DNA of 64,000 nucleotides from Pyropia yezoensis. Lineage: Eukaryota; Rhodophyta; Bangiophyceae; Bangiales; Bangiaceae. Of this stretch, positions 1-10,900 are shown piece after piece. The translations under genes were made by a program, and so were the position numbers. The stretch is taken from assembly GCA_009829735.1 (NCBI GenBank), contig CM020618.1, forward strand, positions 7,008,627-7,072,626, written 5' to 3'. How positions within the stretch are numbered: the stretch's first letter is position 1; every line of letters starts with the position of its first letter. A model generated the notes under the pieces. The model saw only the letters and a program-made list of their open reading frames with translations, was not told where the DNA came from and did not search any database.

Positions 1-1
1 G

Positions 2-1459
2 AACGCTAACTCGCGGTACGGGGAAACACCTGAAGGGTTACTTGTACGACTGGCTCCTCTGGACCGAGCCGTTCAGATTGTGGTCCCCAAGGAACTACAG
101 CAGGAGATACTGACTTTGGAACATGAACCAGGCCACGCGGGACACCCAGGGATTAACAAGATGTATACCTCTATGAGACGAACGTTCTACTGGGAAACTA
201 TGGTGGCCGATGTGCACGCTTTTGTTACCAACTGTACCGCTTGTTCAAAGGGCAAGGTTCAAGGAAGGCGACGTACCAATCCGTTGAAGCTGTTCCCCGC
301 AACGGATCCCTTTAAGGACGTATGCCTTGACCTGTTGGGACCCTTGCCTGAGACAGTGAACGGGAACAAGTACCTTTTGGTTATCGTGGACAGGTTTACC
401 AAGCTGACCAGAGTGGTACCCATTAGCAGTCAGGACGCGGAAGTGGTGGCCTCGGCCTTTTTGGATACGTGGGTCGCTTCTTACGGGCCCCCGGAAACGT
501 TACTGACTGACAACGGGCCCCAGCTGGCGTCCACGCACTTCCGTGGCGTCTGCAGTATGCTTGGGATCAAACACGTAACGTCTACCACGTACCATCCGCA
601 GACCCAGGGACAAGTGGAACGCTTTAACCGTACTATCGTGGCCCAGTTACGTACGTACATTGAGGACCATCCGGACCAGTGGGACAAATTGGTTTCCGTG
701 CTTACCGTGGCGTACAGTACCAGGCCACAACAGAGTACCGGCGTGGCCCCATTTGAGTTCGTTATCCCTGAACGCGTGCGTACCTTTGCACTGGACCGGC
801 TCCCAGGGTCCCCGTATCCCAAGGAGTTCATTGGCATCGCACGCCAGGTACGCGAGATGAGACGGGCCCACCTAAGGAACCTAGCTTTTACGTTACGCAA
901 GAACCTTGACCTGGCCCAGCGTCGGTACAAGCGGGGTTACGATAAACGGGTTACGCCTGTGAACGAGACCCTTCGCGTGGGAGACTGGGTGTACGTGGAT
1001 ACCAACGACGACAGTTGGAAGAAACTGGACCAGAGGGTCAAGGGTCCCTATCGGATCGTGGACCGGGATGGGCACACGTTCACGGTACTAGTTGAAGGGA
1101 TCCGTGACCGGGTCAGTAGTGACCATGTGGCCCGTGCACCCACACCCTCTGGCCAGACGGATTCCACGTCCATGTTACATGGTCCGCAGGAACCGGTTGT
1201 ACCCCTGGACCTCGAGGACTCTGGCACCCCTTTTGTTTGGGAACGTTTCTTGGGGCACGACAGGGACCAGGAAGGGAACCTTTGGCTCTTGGTACGCTGG
1301 TGGGGTTACGCCCAGTCCGAGGATACCTGGGAACCTTACCACAAGTTCGACAGGGCCAAGGTTATCCAGTACTGTGAACGCGTTGGGACCGAACCTCCAC
1401 TGCGGGAGGAGGGGGCCATCGTACTACTGGAACCGTTCAAGGCTATCTATGCTGTGTAG
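2..1459 (+). CDS. Element A pol 3' end: integrase with chromodomain
   Basis: The frame is already open at the window edge, so this is the C-terminal part of a longer polyprotein. An H2C2 zinc-binding module comes first (HEPGHAGHP then CTACSKGK, about 105-250). The RNase-H-fold core follows, with catalytic acidic residues in DLLGPLPET, LTDNGPQLAS and QTQGQVERFNRT (about 325-630). A basic linker leads to a C-terminal chromodomain (FVWERFLGHD, then LLVRWWGY and DTWEPY, about 1230-1350). In chromoviruses the integrase inserts the cDNA and the chromodomain steers it towards marked chromatin. The frame looks intact in this stretch. The next gene downstream is convergent. Confidence 0.93.
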   Translation, partial: NANSRYGETPEGLLVRLAPLDRAVQIVVPKELQQEILTLEHEPGHAGHPGINKMYTSMRRTFYWETMVADVHAFVTNCTACSKGKVQGRRRTNPLKLFPATDPFKDVCLDLLGPLPETVNGNKYLLVIVDRFTKLTRVVPISSQDAEVVASAFLDTWVASYGPPETLLTDNGPQLASTHFRGVCSMLGIKHVTSTTYHPQTQGQVERFNRTIVAQLRTYIEDHPDQWDKLVSVLTVAYSTRPQQSTGVAPFEFVIPERVRTFALDRLPGSPYPKEFIGIARQVREMRRAHLRNLAFTLRKNLDLAQRRYKRGYDKRVTPVNETLRVGDWVYVDTNDDSWKKLDQRVKGPYRIVDRDGHTFTVLVEGIRDRVSSDHVARAPTPSGQTDSTSMLHGPQEPVVPLDLEDSGTPFVWERFLGHDRDQEGNLWLLVRWWGYAQSEDTWEPYHKFDRAKVIQYCERVGTEPPLREEGAIVLLEPFKAIYAV

Positions 1460-1882
1460 CCCTGGAACCTTGAACCGGGTGCAGACATGTGTCCCCGTTG
1501 CTAACCCTGGGCCCCGCACCCTTGACCTGGTCAGCCGGTTCCCCGAGACCAAGTGCTGGTTGAAACACCCGAGTAGGTGGACAGGTTGGTGGTTCGACTC
1601 GGGACACCAAGGGCCACATTTAGTTCCTGCAAAGATTGTTTTCCTTTGAAAGGAGGGCTACTTGGAATTCTGTTTCTGGTTAACCTTGGGTTGACTCTTT
1701 CCCCCTTTTCCCCATTACTCTCACCTCCCATCCAGGGATTGCAAGAAAGGGGGGTTTACTGGAAGGGAGCAGGACTACCAAGAGGATGACAAGAAGCAGT
1801 GGAAACTTTATGACTCTCCAAGCAACAAGACGTAGGGTCAACACATGGAGCACGCACACAGAACCCTCATACCCTCGCTAAC
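1460..1882. other. Convergent gap between A pol and antisense ORF
   Basis: No gene. Two purine-rich stretches on the + strand (about 1646-1660 and 1741-1757, the latter with a run of six G) resemble polypurine tracts, but neither is next to an LTR. The gap probably holds the 3' untranslated regions of two transcripts that meet tail to tail. Confidence 0.4.
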
Positions 1883-3730
1883 CTAGTACCTACGGAAACG
1901 ACTGTCGGGACGAGAAGACTCTTCCTCGTCCATGTCGTCTCGACCACGGACACGAGAACCTTCCTGGGTCCCCGTCCAGGCACGTCGCGCGGCCGCCTCG
2001 GCGTTACCCAGCTCCGTACCAAGGTCCCCACGGATCCCGTTACGGTCAACCAGGTTCAATAGCCCTTTGTAGTCTGGGTTACTGGAGCCCCCTTGAGCAC
2101 GGGTCCACTCGGCTACACGGGCCCCAAGGTTAAAAGTCGTGTGAAGGGAAGCCGACAACAGGGGCCCGACATGAGCGTTCGCAAGGACGTCCGCGGGACC
2201 CCCAAAGAAACTGCGTAGCCCAAGAACCGCCGTGGTAGTCAGGTTTCCCTCCAGGTCCATAAGTTCCGCGTCGGGCACGTCCCCATGGTCCAGAAGGTTA
2301 GCCACGTACACGGTACGACCCCCGGGAGGGTTGGAACGATGACCAGCTGACCCCGATGACCGAGCGCCCGGGAACCCAGAGGGACCTGCGGGAACCACCT
2401 CGTCCGACTGATCAGCGTTCTCGTCCTGGGCCCCGAGGATCTCACGCCCTTCCAGTACGTCCGATGAGTACGGTAGGTCCAGTGGGGCCAGGTCCTCGTC
2501 TACCAGGGCCGCCCATACCCCGTCCCGACTCTCGAACCGAACCCGAACGAAGGAACCGCGATCCTTGCGACGTTTCCCGGAAGCGAGGAGACGCGCACGG
2601 AGCCCCGCGGCGGAAGCCACTTGGTCACTAAGGGTCAGAAGGGCGTCCAGGTCCCGCACGGCGGCCTCGTCCACGCCACCGGGACCCTGACAGATGGTAC
2701 GGGTACCGACACGCTGGATCCACGTACGCAGGGGCCGAGAGAAGAGGCACAGGTAACCTTCCAGACGGGCGAACTCAAGCAGGTACACAGCACAGTTGGT
2801 AGCCCATTCCGTTCGAAACACGTACCAGGCGAACGCGTCCGACAAACGAAGAAGTTCCGTGAAGTAACACTGGACCGCAGGAAGTTCCACAAGGGCCCCG
2901 TATGGTAGTTCCACGTTCTCGAACCAGTGCGGAACCCGAACGTAATGGAGCCCACGGGTAGTCGCGGAACAACTGGGGAACTCTTGTTGATGCCACCCGA
3001 CCAGGAACCGACTCTTGTCACGATGGTGCCGACTGAACACCAGGCTAGGTAGGGTCACTTGGTACCCGGGACGGTTCAGGTACGGGGGAGACCCGATCAG
3101 GTAACAGGGTGAAGGTGCGGCAGGTAGGGGTCCTTGGAGGAGTTCCGTGCGGACCGTCTTGAACCGTTCGACGTACCCGACCTCGTCCGCGTGCCGTACA
3201 ACCGTGATCGACAGGGAACGGTCCGCAAGGACAGGGATCCGAGCACCCGGCACTACCGCCATCTGCTTGCGAAACGAGTTACCCGGACAGCTCCCGTCCA
3301 CGGCTCGAAGGATCCCATGGGCCCGGGTACCAGTAACCCAACCTCGCGCCTCCTCCCGACGCCACGCCGTAACCGTCTCGGATCCGAAGTCCTCAGGAAC
3401 CACGCCAACTATGGCCGCGTACGACTGGCCCGCCCCGGTTTCCTCTTGATCCATTGGGAGAACGTCTGGCCCAGTAACGGGGCCACCTTGAGCATCGCGT
3501 ACACCTTGCCCAGCTGGTACCCCGGAACCAGGAGCGGGTACACCTTGCCCAGCTCGGTCACCTTGTCGCTCAGGGGCCCCAGGGCCCGCGCCAGCAGGCG
3601 AACCCGCCGCGGCGCTGCCGGTTACCATAGGGGCCAGGGTGGAGGGGAACGTGGGGGTACGGGTGATAGGGTACGGGGGCACGGAGACGGAGAAGGGGAA
3701 CGAGGAAACGGGGGAGAACGAGGTGACCAC
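1883..3730 (-). CDS. Element A antisense ORF, new conserved family
   Basis: A 615-codon frame opposite to pol. The first 34 codons read through a purine-rich tract, so the ATG at 3628 is the more likely start (about 582 residues). The N-terminal ~120 residues are Gly/Pro/Ala-rich. A central domain of about 250 residues contains PPYLNRPGYQV, VQCYFTELLRLSD and, about 37 residues later, EGYLCLFSRPLRTWI. An acidic linker leads to a helical C-terminal part (VYVANLLDHGD onward) and an Arg-rich tail ending RFRRY. It aligns by eye with antisense ORFs in elements B (5117-7595) and C (25494-27458) in domain order and spacing. No known family or catalytic motif is recognised. The position between pol and the 3' LTR suggests an accessory element protein with its own promoter. 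Confidence 0.65.
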   Translation of the reverse strand: MVTSFSPVSSFPFSVSVPPYPITRTPTFPSTLAPMVTGSAAAGSPAGAGPGAPERQGDRAGQGVPAPGSGVPAGQGVRDAQGGPVTGPDVLPMDQEETGAGQSYAAIVGVVPEDFGSETVTAWRREEARGWVTGTRAHGILRAVDGSCPGNSFRKQMAVVPGARIPVLADRSLSITVVRHADEVGYVERFKTVRTELLQGPLPAAPSPCYLIGSPPYLNRPGYQVTLPSLVFSRHHRDKSRFLVGWHQQEFPSCSATTRGLHYVRVPHWFENVELPYGALVELPAVQCYFTELLRLSDAFAWYVFRTEWATNCAVYLLEFARLEGYLCLFSRPLRTWIQRVGTRTICQGPGGVDEAAVRDLDALLTLSDQVASAAGLRARLLASGKRRKDRGSFVRVRFESRDGVWAALVDEDLAPLDLPYSSDVLEGREILGAQDENADQSDEVVPAGPSGFPGARSSGSAGHRSNPPGGRTVYVANLLDHGDVPDAELMDLEGNLTTTAVLGLRSFFGGPADVLANAHVGPLLSASLHTTFNLGARVAEWTRAQGGSSNPDYKGLLNLVDRNGIRGDLGTELGNAEAAARRAWTGTQEGSRVRGRDDMDEEESSRPDSRFRRY

Positions 3731-4666
3731 GGGAAGCGCCGCGGGGACGATGGTACAATGGGACCCGGGTGCTGGGGACGAGGGAACCCGTGAGGGTGCT
3801 CTTATCCACTGGCCCCCTGCGTTCCAAATGGTACCGGGGCTGCGCCCACGTTCCGCTGGCCCCCGCCTGTGCCCCTACACCGCGTCACCCCCCCTGGCGT
3901 ACGGCGCCACATGGGGAGGGCGACGGGGAGGAGGAATGCAGGTGGGCAGCCGGCGCGGGCTGCGCCACACCCCCTTTGGTTCCCCTGCGCGTGGCCTGCA
4001 CCTCTCCTGTACCCGCCCGTGGCCAGTCTGAACGGGTTCCCCTGGCACGAGACATTTGTCGGGGGGCCCCTGTTGACAGACACTCGCCCCACAACCCGTT
4101 CGTTGTGGCCCTGTTGTAACCCTGTCAGAAGTTCCCCAGTCCCTTTCCTCGGTTTCCTTGTTGGCCGGCGGGACGCTCGGCCCTAGTGAGGGGGCCATGT
4201 GGCGTTCTGAGCCCCTGGGACCGTTGGAACCCGGGAGACTGACTTGGGACCCGGCCGGCAGCGTTACGTGGAACCACGCGCTGGCCGAGGATCCCTGCAT
4301 CGGTGGTCCGGGGCAGTGGCGACACGCCCGGTGCCCTGATTGGTCACCCGGAGCGGTGGACTTGCCGGGTTGGGGCATACTGACCTTCGCGTTATTTGTC
4401 TGATTTTTCGCATTTGTTTCCCTTGCGTGATTTCGTGTCTTTCCCCTTTTTCCCACTGGGTTTTTTTTGGGGATTGACATTTGTGTGTGGGGGGATTTCG
4501 CTTGCTTTTTGTGTGTTGGCCCGGTGAGCGGCCGGTGCCTTGCTGGCACTTGGCCCGCTGGGGGCGCCCTCTGGGGGCCTCGCTCAGGGCCCCTGGAGGG
4601 GCCAGGGGGGGAGGTTCTTGAGGGGTGCTCCGGGGTTCTCCCCGGGGCCATCTTGTAAAATCAACA
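3731..4666 (+). repeat. Probable 3' LTR region of element A
   Basis: Non-coding. The right half (about 4380-4520) is T-rich on the + strand, as in the LTRs of elements D and E. The right end TCAACA (4661-4666) is taken as the LTR end. The start is uncertain: TGTTGA at 4071 is the exact inverse of the end (596 bp LTR), while TGACCA near 3721 directly follows a purine-rich tract. Only one copy is in the window, so the boundary cannot be proved by comparison. Confidence 0.45.
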
Positions 4667-5116
4667 GTACTTTGGGTTCCTTCTCCCTCGGGCTTTTGTC
4701 CTGTTTACCTTTGCCTCTTATCGTGGCGGGCGAGTGGATCAGCAAGGGCTCTTACCTGTTCCTTCCTGGGCTTCGGACTGTGGTCTCTGAGTGTGTGGTT
4801 GTGGCTTCTGGGTCCGGGAATCTGGGTTCCATTACGCTACAGGCCGCTGCCCGCTTTTCGCGGGGGCGCTTTCGGGGTGACCCGTTCGTGGTTGCCCCGT
4901 ACGGGGGTGTGGCCCAGCCCGCCCAGGTGCCTGGGTGGAGCGCGTTCATAGCTCCGTGGGGCGCGGGTCGACCCGCGCACTTGCATCGCTTCTCGTGGCC
5001 TTTTGTGGTCATAAACGCGGGTGCCCGCGCTTCCCTGGCTCGTCCTGGTGGTCCCACCGTACCGGGTCGTAGCCGTCGACGGCTTGTGGGCGCGGGGGAC
5101 GGTGCCACCCGTTACC
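4667..5116 (+). other. Leader of the B antisense ORF
   Basis: No gene. It starts with a pyrimidine-rich stretch (about 4679-4700) that may be B's polypurine tract on the minus strand. It contains a perfect 18-bp palindrome at 4961-4978 centred on GGGTCGACCC. The segment probably supplies the promoter and 5' untranslated region of the antisense gene, but no core promoter motif is clear. Confidence 0.4.
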
Positions 5117-7595
5117 ATGTCCTATCCCCAGGTGCTTGGGAAGGAGGAAGACCTCCTGATCGGGGAGGAGATGGAGGACGACGCGCCTGTCGGTCCTGCC
5201 GCCGCGCGTTACGGGGCGAGCTCGTCGGAAGACGACGAGCCTGTGGCGTCCGTCCGTGTGTCGGCCGGAGGACTGTCGTCCGTGTGCAGCGGCACGAAGG
5301 TGCCGTCGGTCGGGGGTCAACCCGGCGGTCAACCGCGCGTGTCTGCTTTTACCCCCTCTCTGCCGGCTGCCCGGATGGAGCCTGGTGCCGGTGCCGGCTC
5401 GCCGCAGCTACCCCAAGATGGCCCGCCTTACGGCGGAAGTGGCGATTCCCGGCCGACTCCGGCTGGGCAAGGTGGTCCGGGTGTCCGGACGGTGATTCCT
5501 CAAGGCGATCCCGACGTTGACGTGGGTGGTGGTGGCGGTGCGAAACCCGGTGCGGCGAGTCAAGACGGTGCGGGTGTCCGCACGGCCGGTGCTTCGGCTC
5601 CGGAGGCTGTCCAAGTACCTTCCCTTTCCGAGGCGGGGGCGACGTCGACGGGTGGTGCCGGCGCCGGTACCCTACCCGCGGTGCCGCGGGCGTCGAGCGG
5701 TCAAGACGCTCCTTCCCCCATGGCGGTTGACACCGGGAGCTTCTCCGGGCGGGTGCCCGCCCTACTTCTTCCTCCTCGTCCCTGTGCCCCGGCGCCGGTG
5801 CACCTACCCGTTGGGCGGCCATGTCGGCCTGGTCGGTGGCGGCGTCGCCTCTGCGGGTGGCGGTACCGCTTCCGCGCGGGGCGGTGCCGCCTCTGCGGTG
5901 GGACACCCCCCGTTGTCGTTCTCCGAGCTGGTGGCTCGGGTGCGTAGCCTGACGGTGCAAGAAGCCATGGACTCAGGCGGTCGGATGCGGGTGGACTTCC
6001 ACCCGCCGGGCCGTCGTGGAGGTACCTCCCGTCCGGTTTCGTTGGACCCCTGTTGGGAGCGGGAGCTGGCTCGGATGGTTGCCCAGCCTGACGCGGTTCG
6101 CGTCGAGCATCATTGGGTACTCAGCCAGCCGGACGACCGGCATGCTCAACTCTGGCGCGCCCGGGTCGGGCGGCCTGAGGCTACTCTGCACCCCGCTTTT
6201 GGGGTGTGCGACTTGGTTGCCCCCGCGCTGCCGCGGGAGGTGGATTACCCTGCGGGTGCCCGCGGGGTGGCTGCTACCCAGACCCCTGTGGCCTTCGGGC
6301 AGCGTGTGCCTGGTACCAACCGGTATCCCGGGTTGGACTACTACCCGGGGGATCCCCCGTATCTGTGGCTGACGCCGCCCTTTCCGACCATGGGTGGCTT
6401 GAAGTCAGCTTCCAGCTGGCGTCGAAACCATGGTGTCATGGCGGACCCATTCCACACGGATATAACGTGCGCGTTGCAGACCGGTAACGGTCGTGCTCCC
6501 GTGTACACTTTGTTGCGCCCGCATGGGTGGCAAGAAGGGTGGGAGCCCGCCCCGGCTTTCCGGTTTGACACCGGTCCTTGCCTGCGCTACTTCGGCAGTG
6601 TGCTGGCCGCTCGGCCCACGCATGTGCTGCAGGGTGTCTTCACCCTCGAGGTTACCCTCGGGCAGGTCTCTTCCTTCCTGTTGTCGGCCCGCCGACAGGG
6701 TCGGCTTTTCCATCTTCCGACGGGTGTCCGTCGGCACCTTGGGGAGCTAGGCGTTACCGCCATCGCTACTGGGACGGGGTTAACCCGTGAGCTGACTGCG
6801 CTCGTGGCCGTTCACGAAGCCGTGAACTGGTCGGCGGTGGCGACCTTGCCGCCGTTCCGCGACGCGCAACCGGGAACGCTCCCGCTGCCTCGTCACTCGC
6901 TACGTATCCAGCATGTTATCTCGGGTGAGGATGGATACCAGGGGTGGGTATCCACCGAGTCGGTACCAGGCCTGGGTATTCCCGTGGTTCTGCCCGACCC
7001 TCTCCAGGTGGGAACCCCCTGGTTCGGTAACCCGACTCCTATGGGGACGGGTCGCCGTCGCCGTGAGTGGGACTCTACTGGTGGGGGCCGCGAGACGTAT
7101 CGTCATCGTGGGGAGTTCCACAGGGTTCCCGGTGGGCGTTCTGCCCAGGAGTCTGGTCCTCCTTCACGGTCGTACCGTGCTCCTTACCAGCTACCGCCGT
7201 CTCCGGCGGTGGCGGTGTCCACTCCTCCGGCTGTAGCTCCGGTTCCTCCGGTGGCATCGCCGGCTCCCGTCATGCCCGACGGGGGCCCTCGCTTGTGGTA
7301 TGACGGCGTTAACGCCCTTCTCTCTCGTGAGTTGACGGAGGCGCCTCCGGTTAGCTGGGGGGACATCCCCTCAGCTGCTGCGCTGGTCGGTACCGCGTGT
7401 TGCCTCGGTTGGGTGCTCAACCGCCTACAGATGGCTTTGGATGCTGTGGAGGCTGGTGACAGCACTCTGGTGCATCTTAGCGCTGAGGTAGCTCAAGCGC
7501 TCAACCGGCGTGAGATAGCCGACCGTTGGAGTACGGAAGTGTACGTGACGACGCGTGACTGGCCCCCTTCTGCTGGCGGGGGTAACCCCTTCTGA
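5117..7595 (+). CDS. Element B antisense ORF region, same family as in A and C
   Basis: A coding region of about 2.5 kb opposite to B's gag and pol. The start is taken at the ATG at 5117 (MSYPQVLG), followed by an acidic, Pro/Gly-rich low-complexity N-terminus. The central domain includes PPYLWLTPPFP, LRYFGSVLAARPTH (about 6580-6625) and, about 35 residues later, RQGRLFHLPTGVRRHL. After an Arg-rich linker comes a helical C-terminal domain (WYDGVNALLSREL to ALNRREIADRWS). These blocks match the antisense product of element C in order and spacing, most clearly FGSVxxxxPTH and RxGxLxHLP. The function is unknown. As part of an old element it is treated as a fossil; it is not fully intact. Confidence 0.6.
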
Positions 7596-7975
7596 TGGTT
7601 GTGGGAGTGAGAGTGAGGGATCCGGTGACCCTTATGGTGGCCGGGTATTAGTGAGTATAAACTCATCCCCTTCTGGCTCAGTGGTGCCTTGCCTCCCGTC
7701 CAACTTCTTCCGGTTGGTTCATGCTTGGGGAGGTCATCCTCCCTCACTATGTGTCTTGGCTTGGGGAGGTCATCCTCCCTTGTAAGCCGCCTAGTTACTT
7801 CGATATTATCGGAGTTAGCCTTTACCTTTAAGTTAACTTATTAAGGTTCAGGTTTTACTTAGTTACCTAAGCTTGGCTGGACTTAGAAACCTAAGTCTGC
7901 CGCAACCATGTCACACCCTACTTAGTAGGACTAAGCCCCACCCCCCTACATCCGAAGTCGGATTCGGTTCGGTTG
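7596..7975. other. Convergent gap between B antisense ORF and B pol
   Basis: No gene. This is the most AT-rich part of element B. It holds a repeated hairpin (7723-7744 and 7759-7780) and small CTTAG/CTAAG stem-loops between 7850 and 7930, including the hairpin GACTTAGAAACCTAAGTC (7879-7896). A C-rich run near 7933 is purine-rich on the coding strand of B. It likely carries the 3' ends of two convergent transcripts. Confidence 0.45.
7723..7780. repeat. Directly repeated 22-bp hairpin
   Basis: The same 22 bp occur at 7723-7744 and 7759-7780. Each copy contains GGGAGG/CCTCCC arms around the loop TCAT, so each can fold back on either strand. The position just past the antisense stop and before the pol stop suggests a role in 3' end formation for both transcripts. 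That role is inferred. Confidence 0.7.
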
Positions 7976-10900
7976 TTACAGGAGGCGGCGTCGCCTCATG
8001 AAAGGCATGAGTAGTTGGCGGGGTATATTCGCCGCCTGTTCCCAGGTGGGTGAGTCGTAACCGACCCACATTACCTTGACGTACCAGGGTTCTGGTAGAT
8101 CTGGGTCGGTATGTCCGACGATGCTCTCCACCTGGTATGGGATTCCATCCGGTCCCACCGGGTCATCCGACCGGTGGGTGGTAAGCGCTTCATGTAGCAA
8201 CCCAGCCGGTACCGGCTGAGGATGTTCTGGCTTCGGCGCTGGTGTGACATCACTCACACTGATGCGTTGGATCTCCGTATCGGAGTGTAGAATAACAGAG
8301 TGGTCATCTCTGTGGAGAATCTGGTACGGTCCCTTGACCGGTTGCATGAGCTTGTTCCCCCGGAACTTCTGGTGTCTGATGTAGACCCAGTCACCTGTCA
8401 TCAGGGTAGCGTTGCGCACCCGTAGCCGGGCGTCGAAGTTCTTCTTGTATCGAAGTTGTGTACGGTCAAGGGCCCCCTTGAGTTTCGGTGTCATCCACGA
8501 TAGCTTGGCCAACCAAGCTAGGTGTATACGTTCGGCCGGTCGGCCCTTCGGTGTATCATACCGAGTGCACCTGCCTGGTGGCAGCGTCAGGTTACCGACG
8601 CCTAGTGGCATGACCCACTCTAGAGGGGCTATGTTCGTGCTCCGATGTGGCCTGGCATTGTATGCCAGGGTGAGTACGGACAGGAGCCTGTCCCAAGTGT
8701 TCGTGTTCTCGGCCACGTAGCACTGTAGCATCTTGACGATGGTGCGGTTGAACCGCTCCACCTGCCCGTTGGTTTGCGGGTGGAAGTCGGATGCCCGACG
8801 TGGTTCGATGCCGAACATGCCCAGGACCTTAGTGCAGAATGCTGACGTAAGGTTTGCTCCGTTATCAGAGAGGAGTTGCTTCATTACTCCATACGCACTG
8901 ATCCAGTGGTCAACCACTGCGTTCATGATCGTGTATGCAGTATCATCCGGGATAGCTGCCGCTCGTGACAGCTTAGTGAATCGGTCAGACATGACCAGGA
9001 TGTACCTGTTCCCTTCTTCCGCTACTGAAAGTGGCCCGAGTATGTCGATAGCGACTTGCTCGTTGGGCCCATCGGGTGGGAATAGCTTCATGGCAGACGC
9101 CTGCCTATGTAGACTCATGCGGTTACGTGCACAGGGGTGGCATCCCCTTACGTGGTCGACCACGTCGACGGCCATTGCTGGCCAGTAGAAGAACCTTCGC
9201 ATTGCTGCGAACATGCGTGAACCCCCCGGGTGTCCGGCTGTAGGGTTCTCGTGTTCTCGTTCCATGACGGCTTGCCGTAAGGACGCAGGAACCACGACTT
9301 GATGTCGTCCATCGGCGCGTGCCCGCCGGTATATGAGTCCGTCTTCATTCTCGGAGAAGATGCCGGCCGTACCGGCCAGGAGGTTAGCACGATGACGTCT
9401 ACAGTCATCGTCATTGGCTTGTGCCTCGCGGAAGTCCGCGAGAGTCAGTGGGCATGCTCGGTGCGCCATGGTATGGTCAACCATAACCTTGGGTGGCGTT
9501 ACCCACCATGCAGACCGGTACCACCGGGATGTCTTCGTCCACCGGGCGGGTATCCCCGCTTGGGGTGTCGAGTCGAGACAACGCGTCTCCGAGGTGGTGG
9601 GTTGACCCAGCCTTATACACGGTGCGGTAGTCGTGCTCGGCCATCTTCAGCCTCCATCGGGCTAGCCTCCCATGGCTATCGGAATCCTTGTCACCAAGGT
9701 TGAGGAGCCATCGTAGGGGTTCGTGGTCGGACCTCACGATGAACCTGGAGCCCTCCAGGTATGGACGGAGCAGTTGCACTGCCCATATAACCCCGAGGCA
9801 CTCACGCTCGGTGGCACTATAGTTACGTTCAGCCGGGTTGAGTGTCCGGCTGAAGTACCCTACCGGACGTAGGTCCGGGATAACGTCATCGGTACCGATC
9901 AACGTCTCTCCCTGTAACAGGGTGCATCCCAATTGTGTATCGCACGCATCGACATCGATGACGAAGGTACCCCGTCTGTGCGGTATCGCAAGGACGGGTG
10001 GGGACAGTAGGGCTCGCTTCAGCGACTCGAATGCCTCCTCTTCGCTAGGCGAAGGGGGTTGGAGTACCTTGGGCAAGGTACTGCTCGTAAGAACCGTTAA
10101 CGGTTTAGCTATCCGAGCGAAGTCCTTGACGAACCGTCGGTATACGTTGCACATTCCCAGGAAGCTCTTGAGCTGCGTCTGGGTGTTAGGGAACCGGGCA
10201 TCCCGGAGTGCCCGGGTACTGGCTTCGAGTACCCCTAGTTTACCAGGGGTTATCTGGTGGCCCAGATACTCGACCGTCTGTTGGAAGAAGGCGCACTTCT
10301 TCAGACGCAGGGTTACCCCGGCGTTCCTCAAGAGGGTGAGTACCTCGTCAACATGTTGCACATGGTCATCCATGTTACGCGAGAAGACGATGACGTCATC
10401 GAGGTACACTAGGCAGTTACGACACTTCACCCCCGACAGTATAATGTCGATAGCCCGCTGGAATGTAGCGGGGGCGTTGGACAATCCGAAGGGCATCCTT
10501 AGGAACTCGTACACTCCACTGTGACAGACGAACGCCGTCTTGGGGATATCCTCGTCCGCCACCGGGATCTGCCAGTATCCGGCATTGCAGTCGATGGTGG
10601 TAAACACCGTAGCTTCCTCCAGGGAGTCGATGCATTCATCCATCCTTGGTAAAGGGTATGCGTCTTTCTTGGTAACCAAGTTGAGGCGTCGATAATCGAT
10701 GCAAAACCGAGGGGTTTGATCCTTCTTCGGTACGATAACGACTGGGGCACCCCACTCCGACATCGAAGGTCGTATCACCTTCGCTTCGCTCATCCTCTTC
10801 ACCTCTCCATCAACGATCTCTCGTTGCATAGGTCCCGCTCGGTGCGGCTGTGACCGGGCAGGTCGTGCGCCTGGTACCAGGTCTATACGATGTTGGGTTG

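Larger units (their letters stand above)
1..4666 (+). mobile_element. Element A, Ty3/gypsy with chromodomain (partial)
   Basis: The 3' part of an LTR retrotransposon that enters from the left edge. In order it has the end of pol (integrase and chromodomain), a convergent gap, a long opposite-strand ORF, and a T-rich segment read as the 3' LTR. The right end is placed at 4666 because TCAACA there is the inverse of a possible LTR start TGTTGA at 4071, and because palindrome-rich sequence typical of element B begins beyond it. The 5' LTR, gag and most of pol lie outside the window, so age cannot be judged. It appears inserted in element B, just outside B's antisense ORF. Confidence 0.7.

Noticed and set aside
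481-930. Minus-strand frame opposite the A integrase
   Set aside because: A shadow of the conserved integrase codons on the other strand, with no independent motif.
4071-4666. This segment as the 3' LTR of element B
   Set aside because: It has no similarity to B's 5' LTR (14561-14923) or to the solo copy, and its T-rich half is in + orientation, which suits element A.
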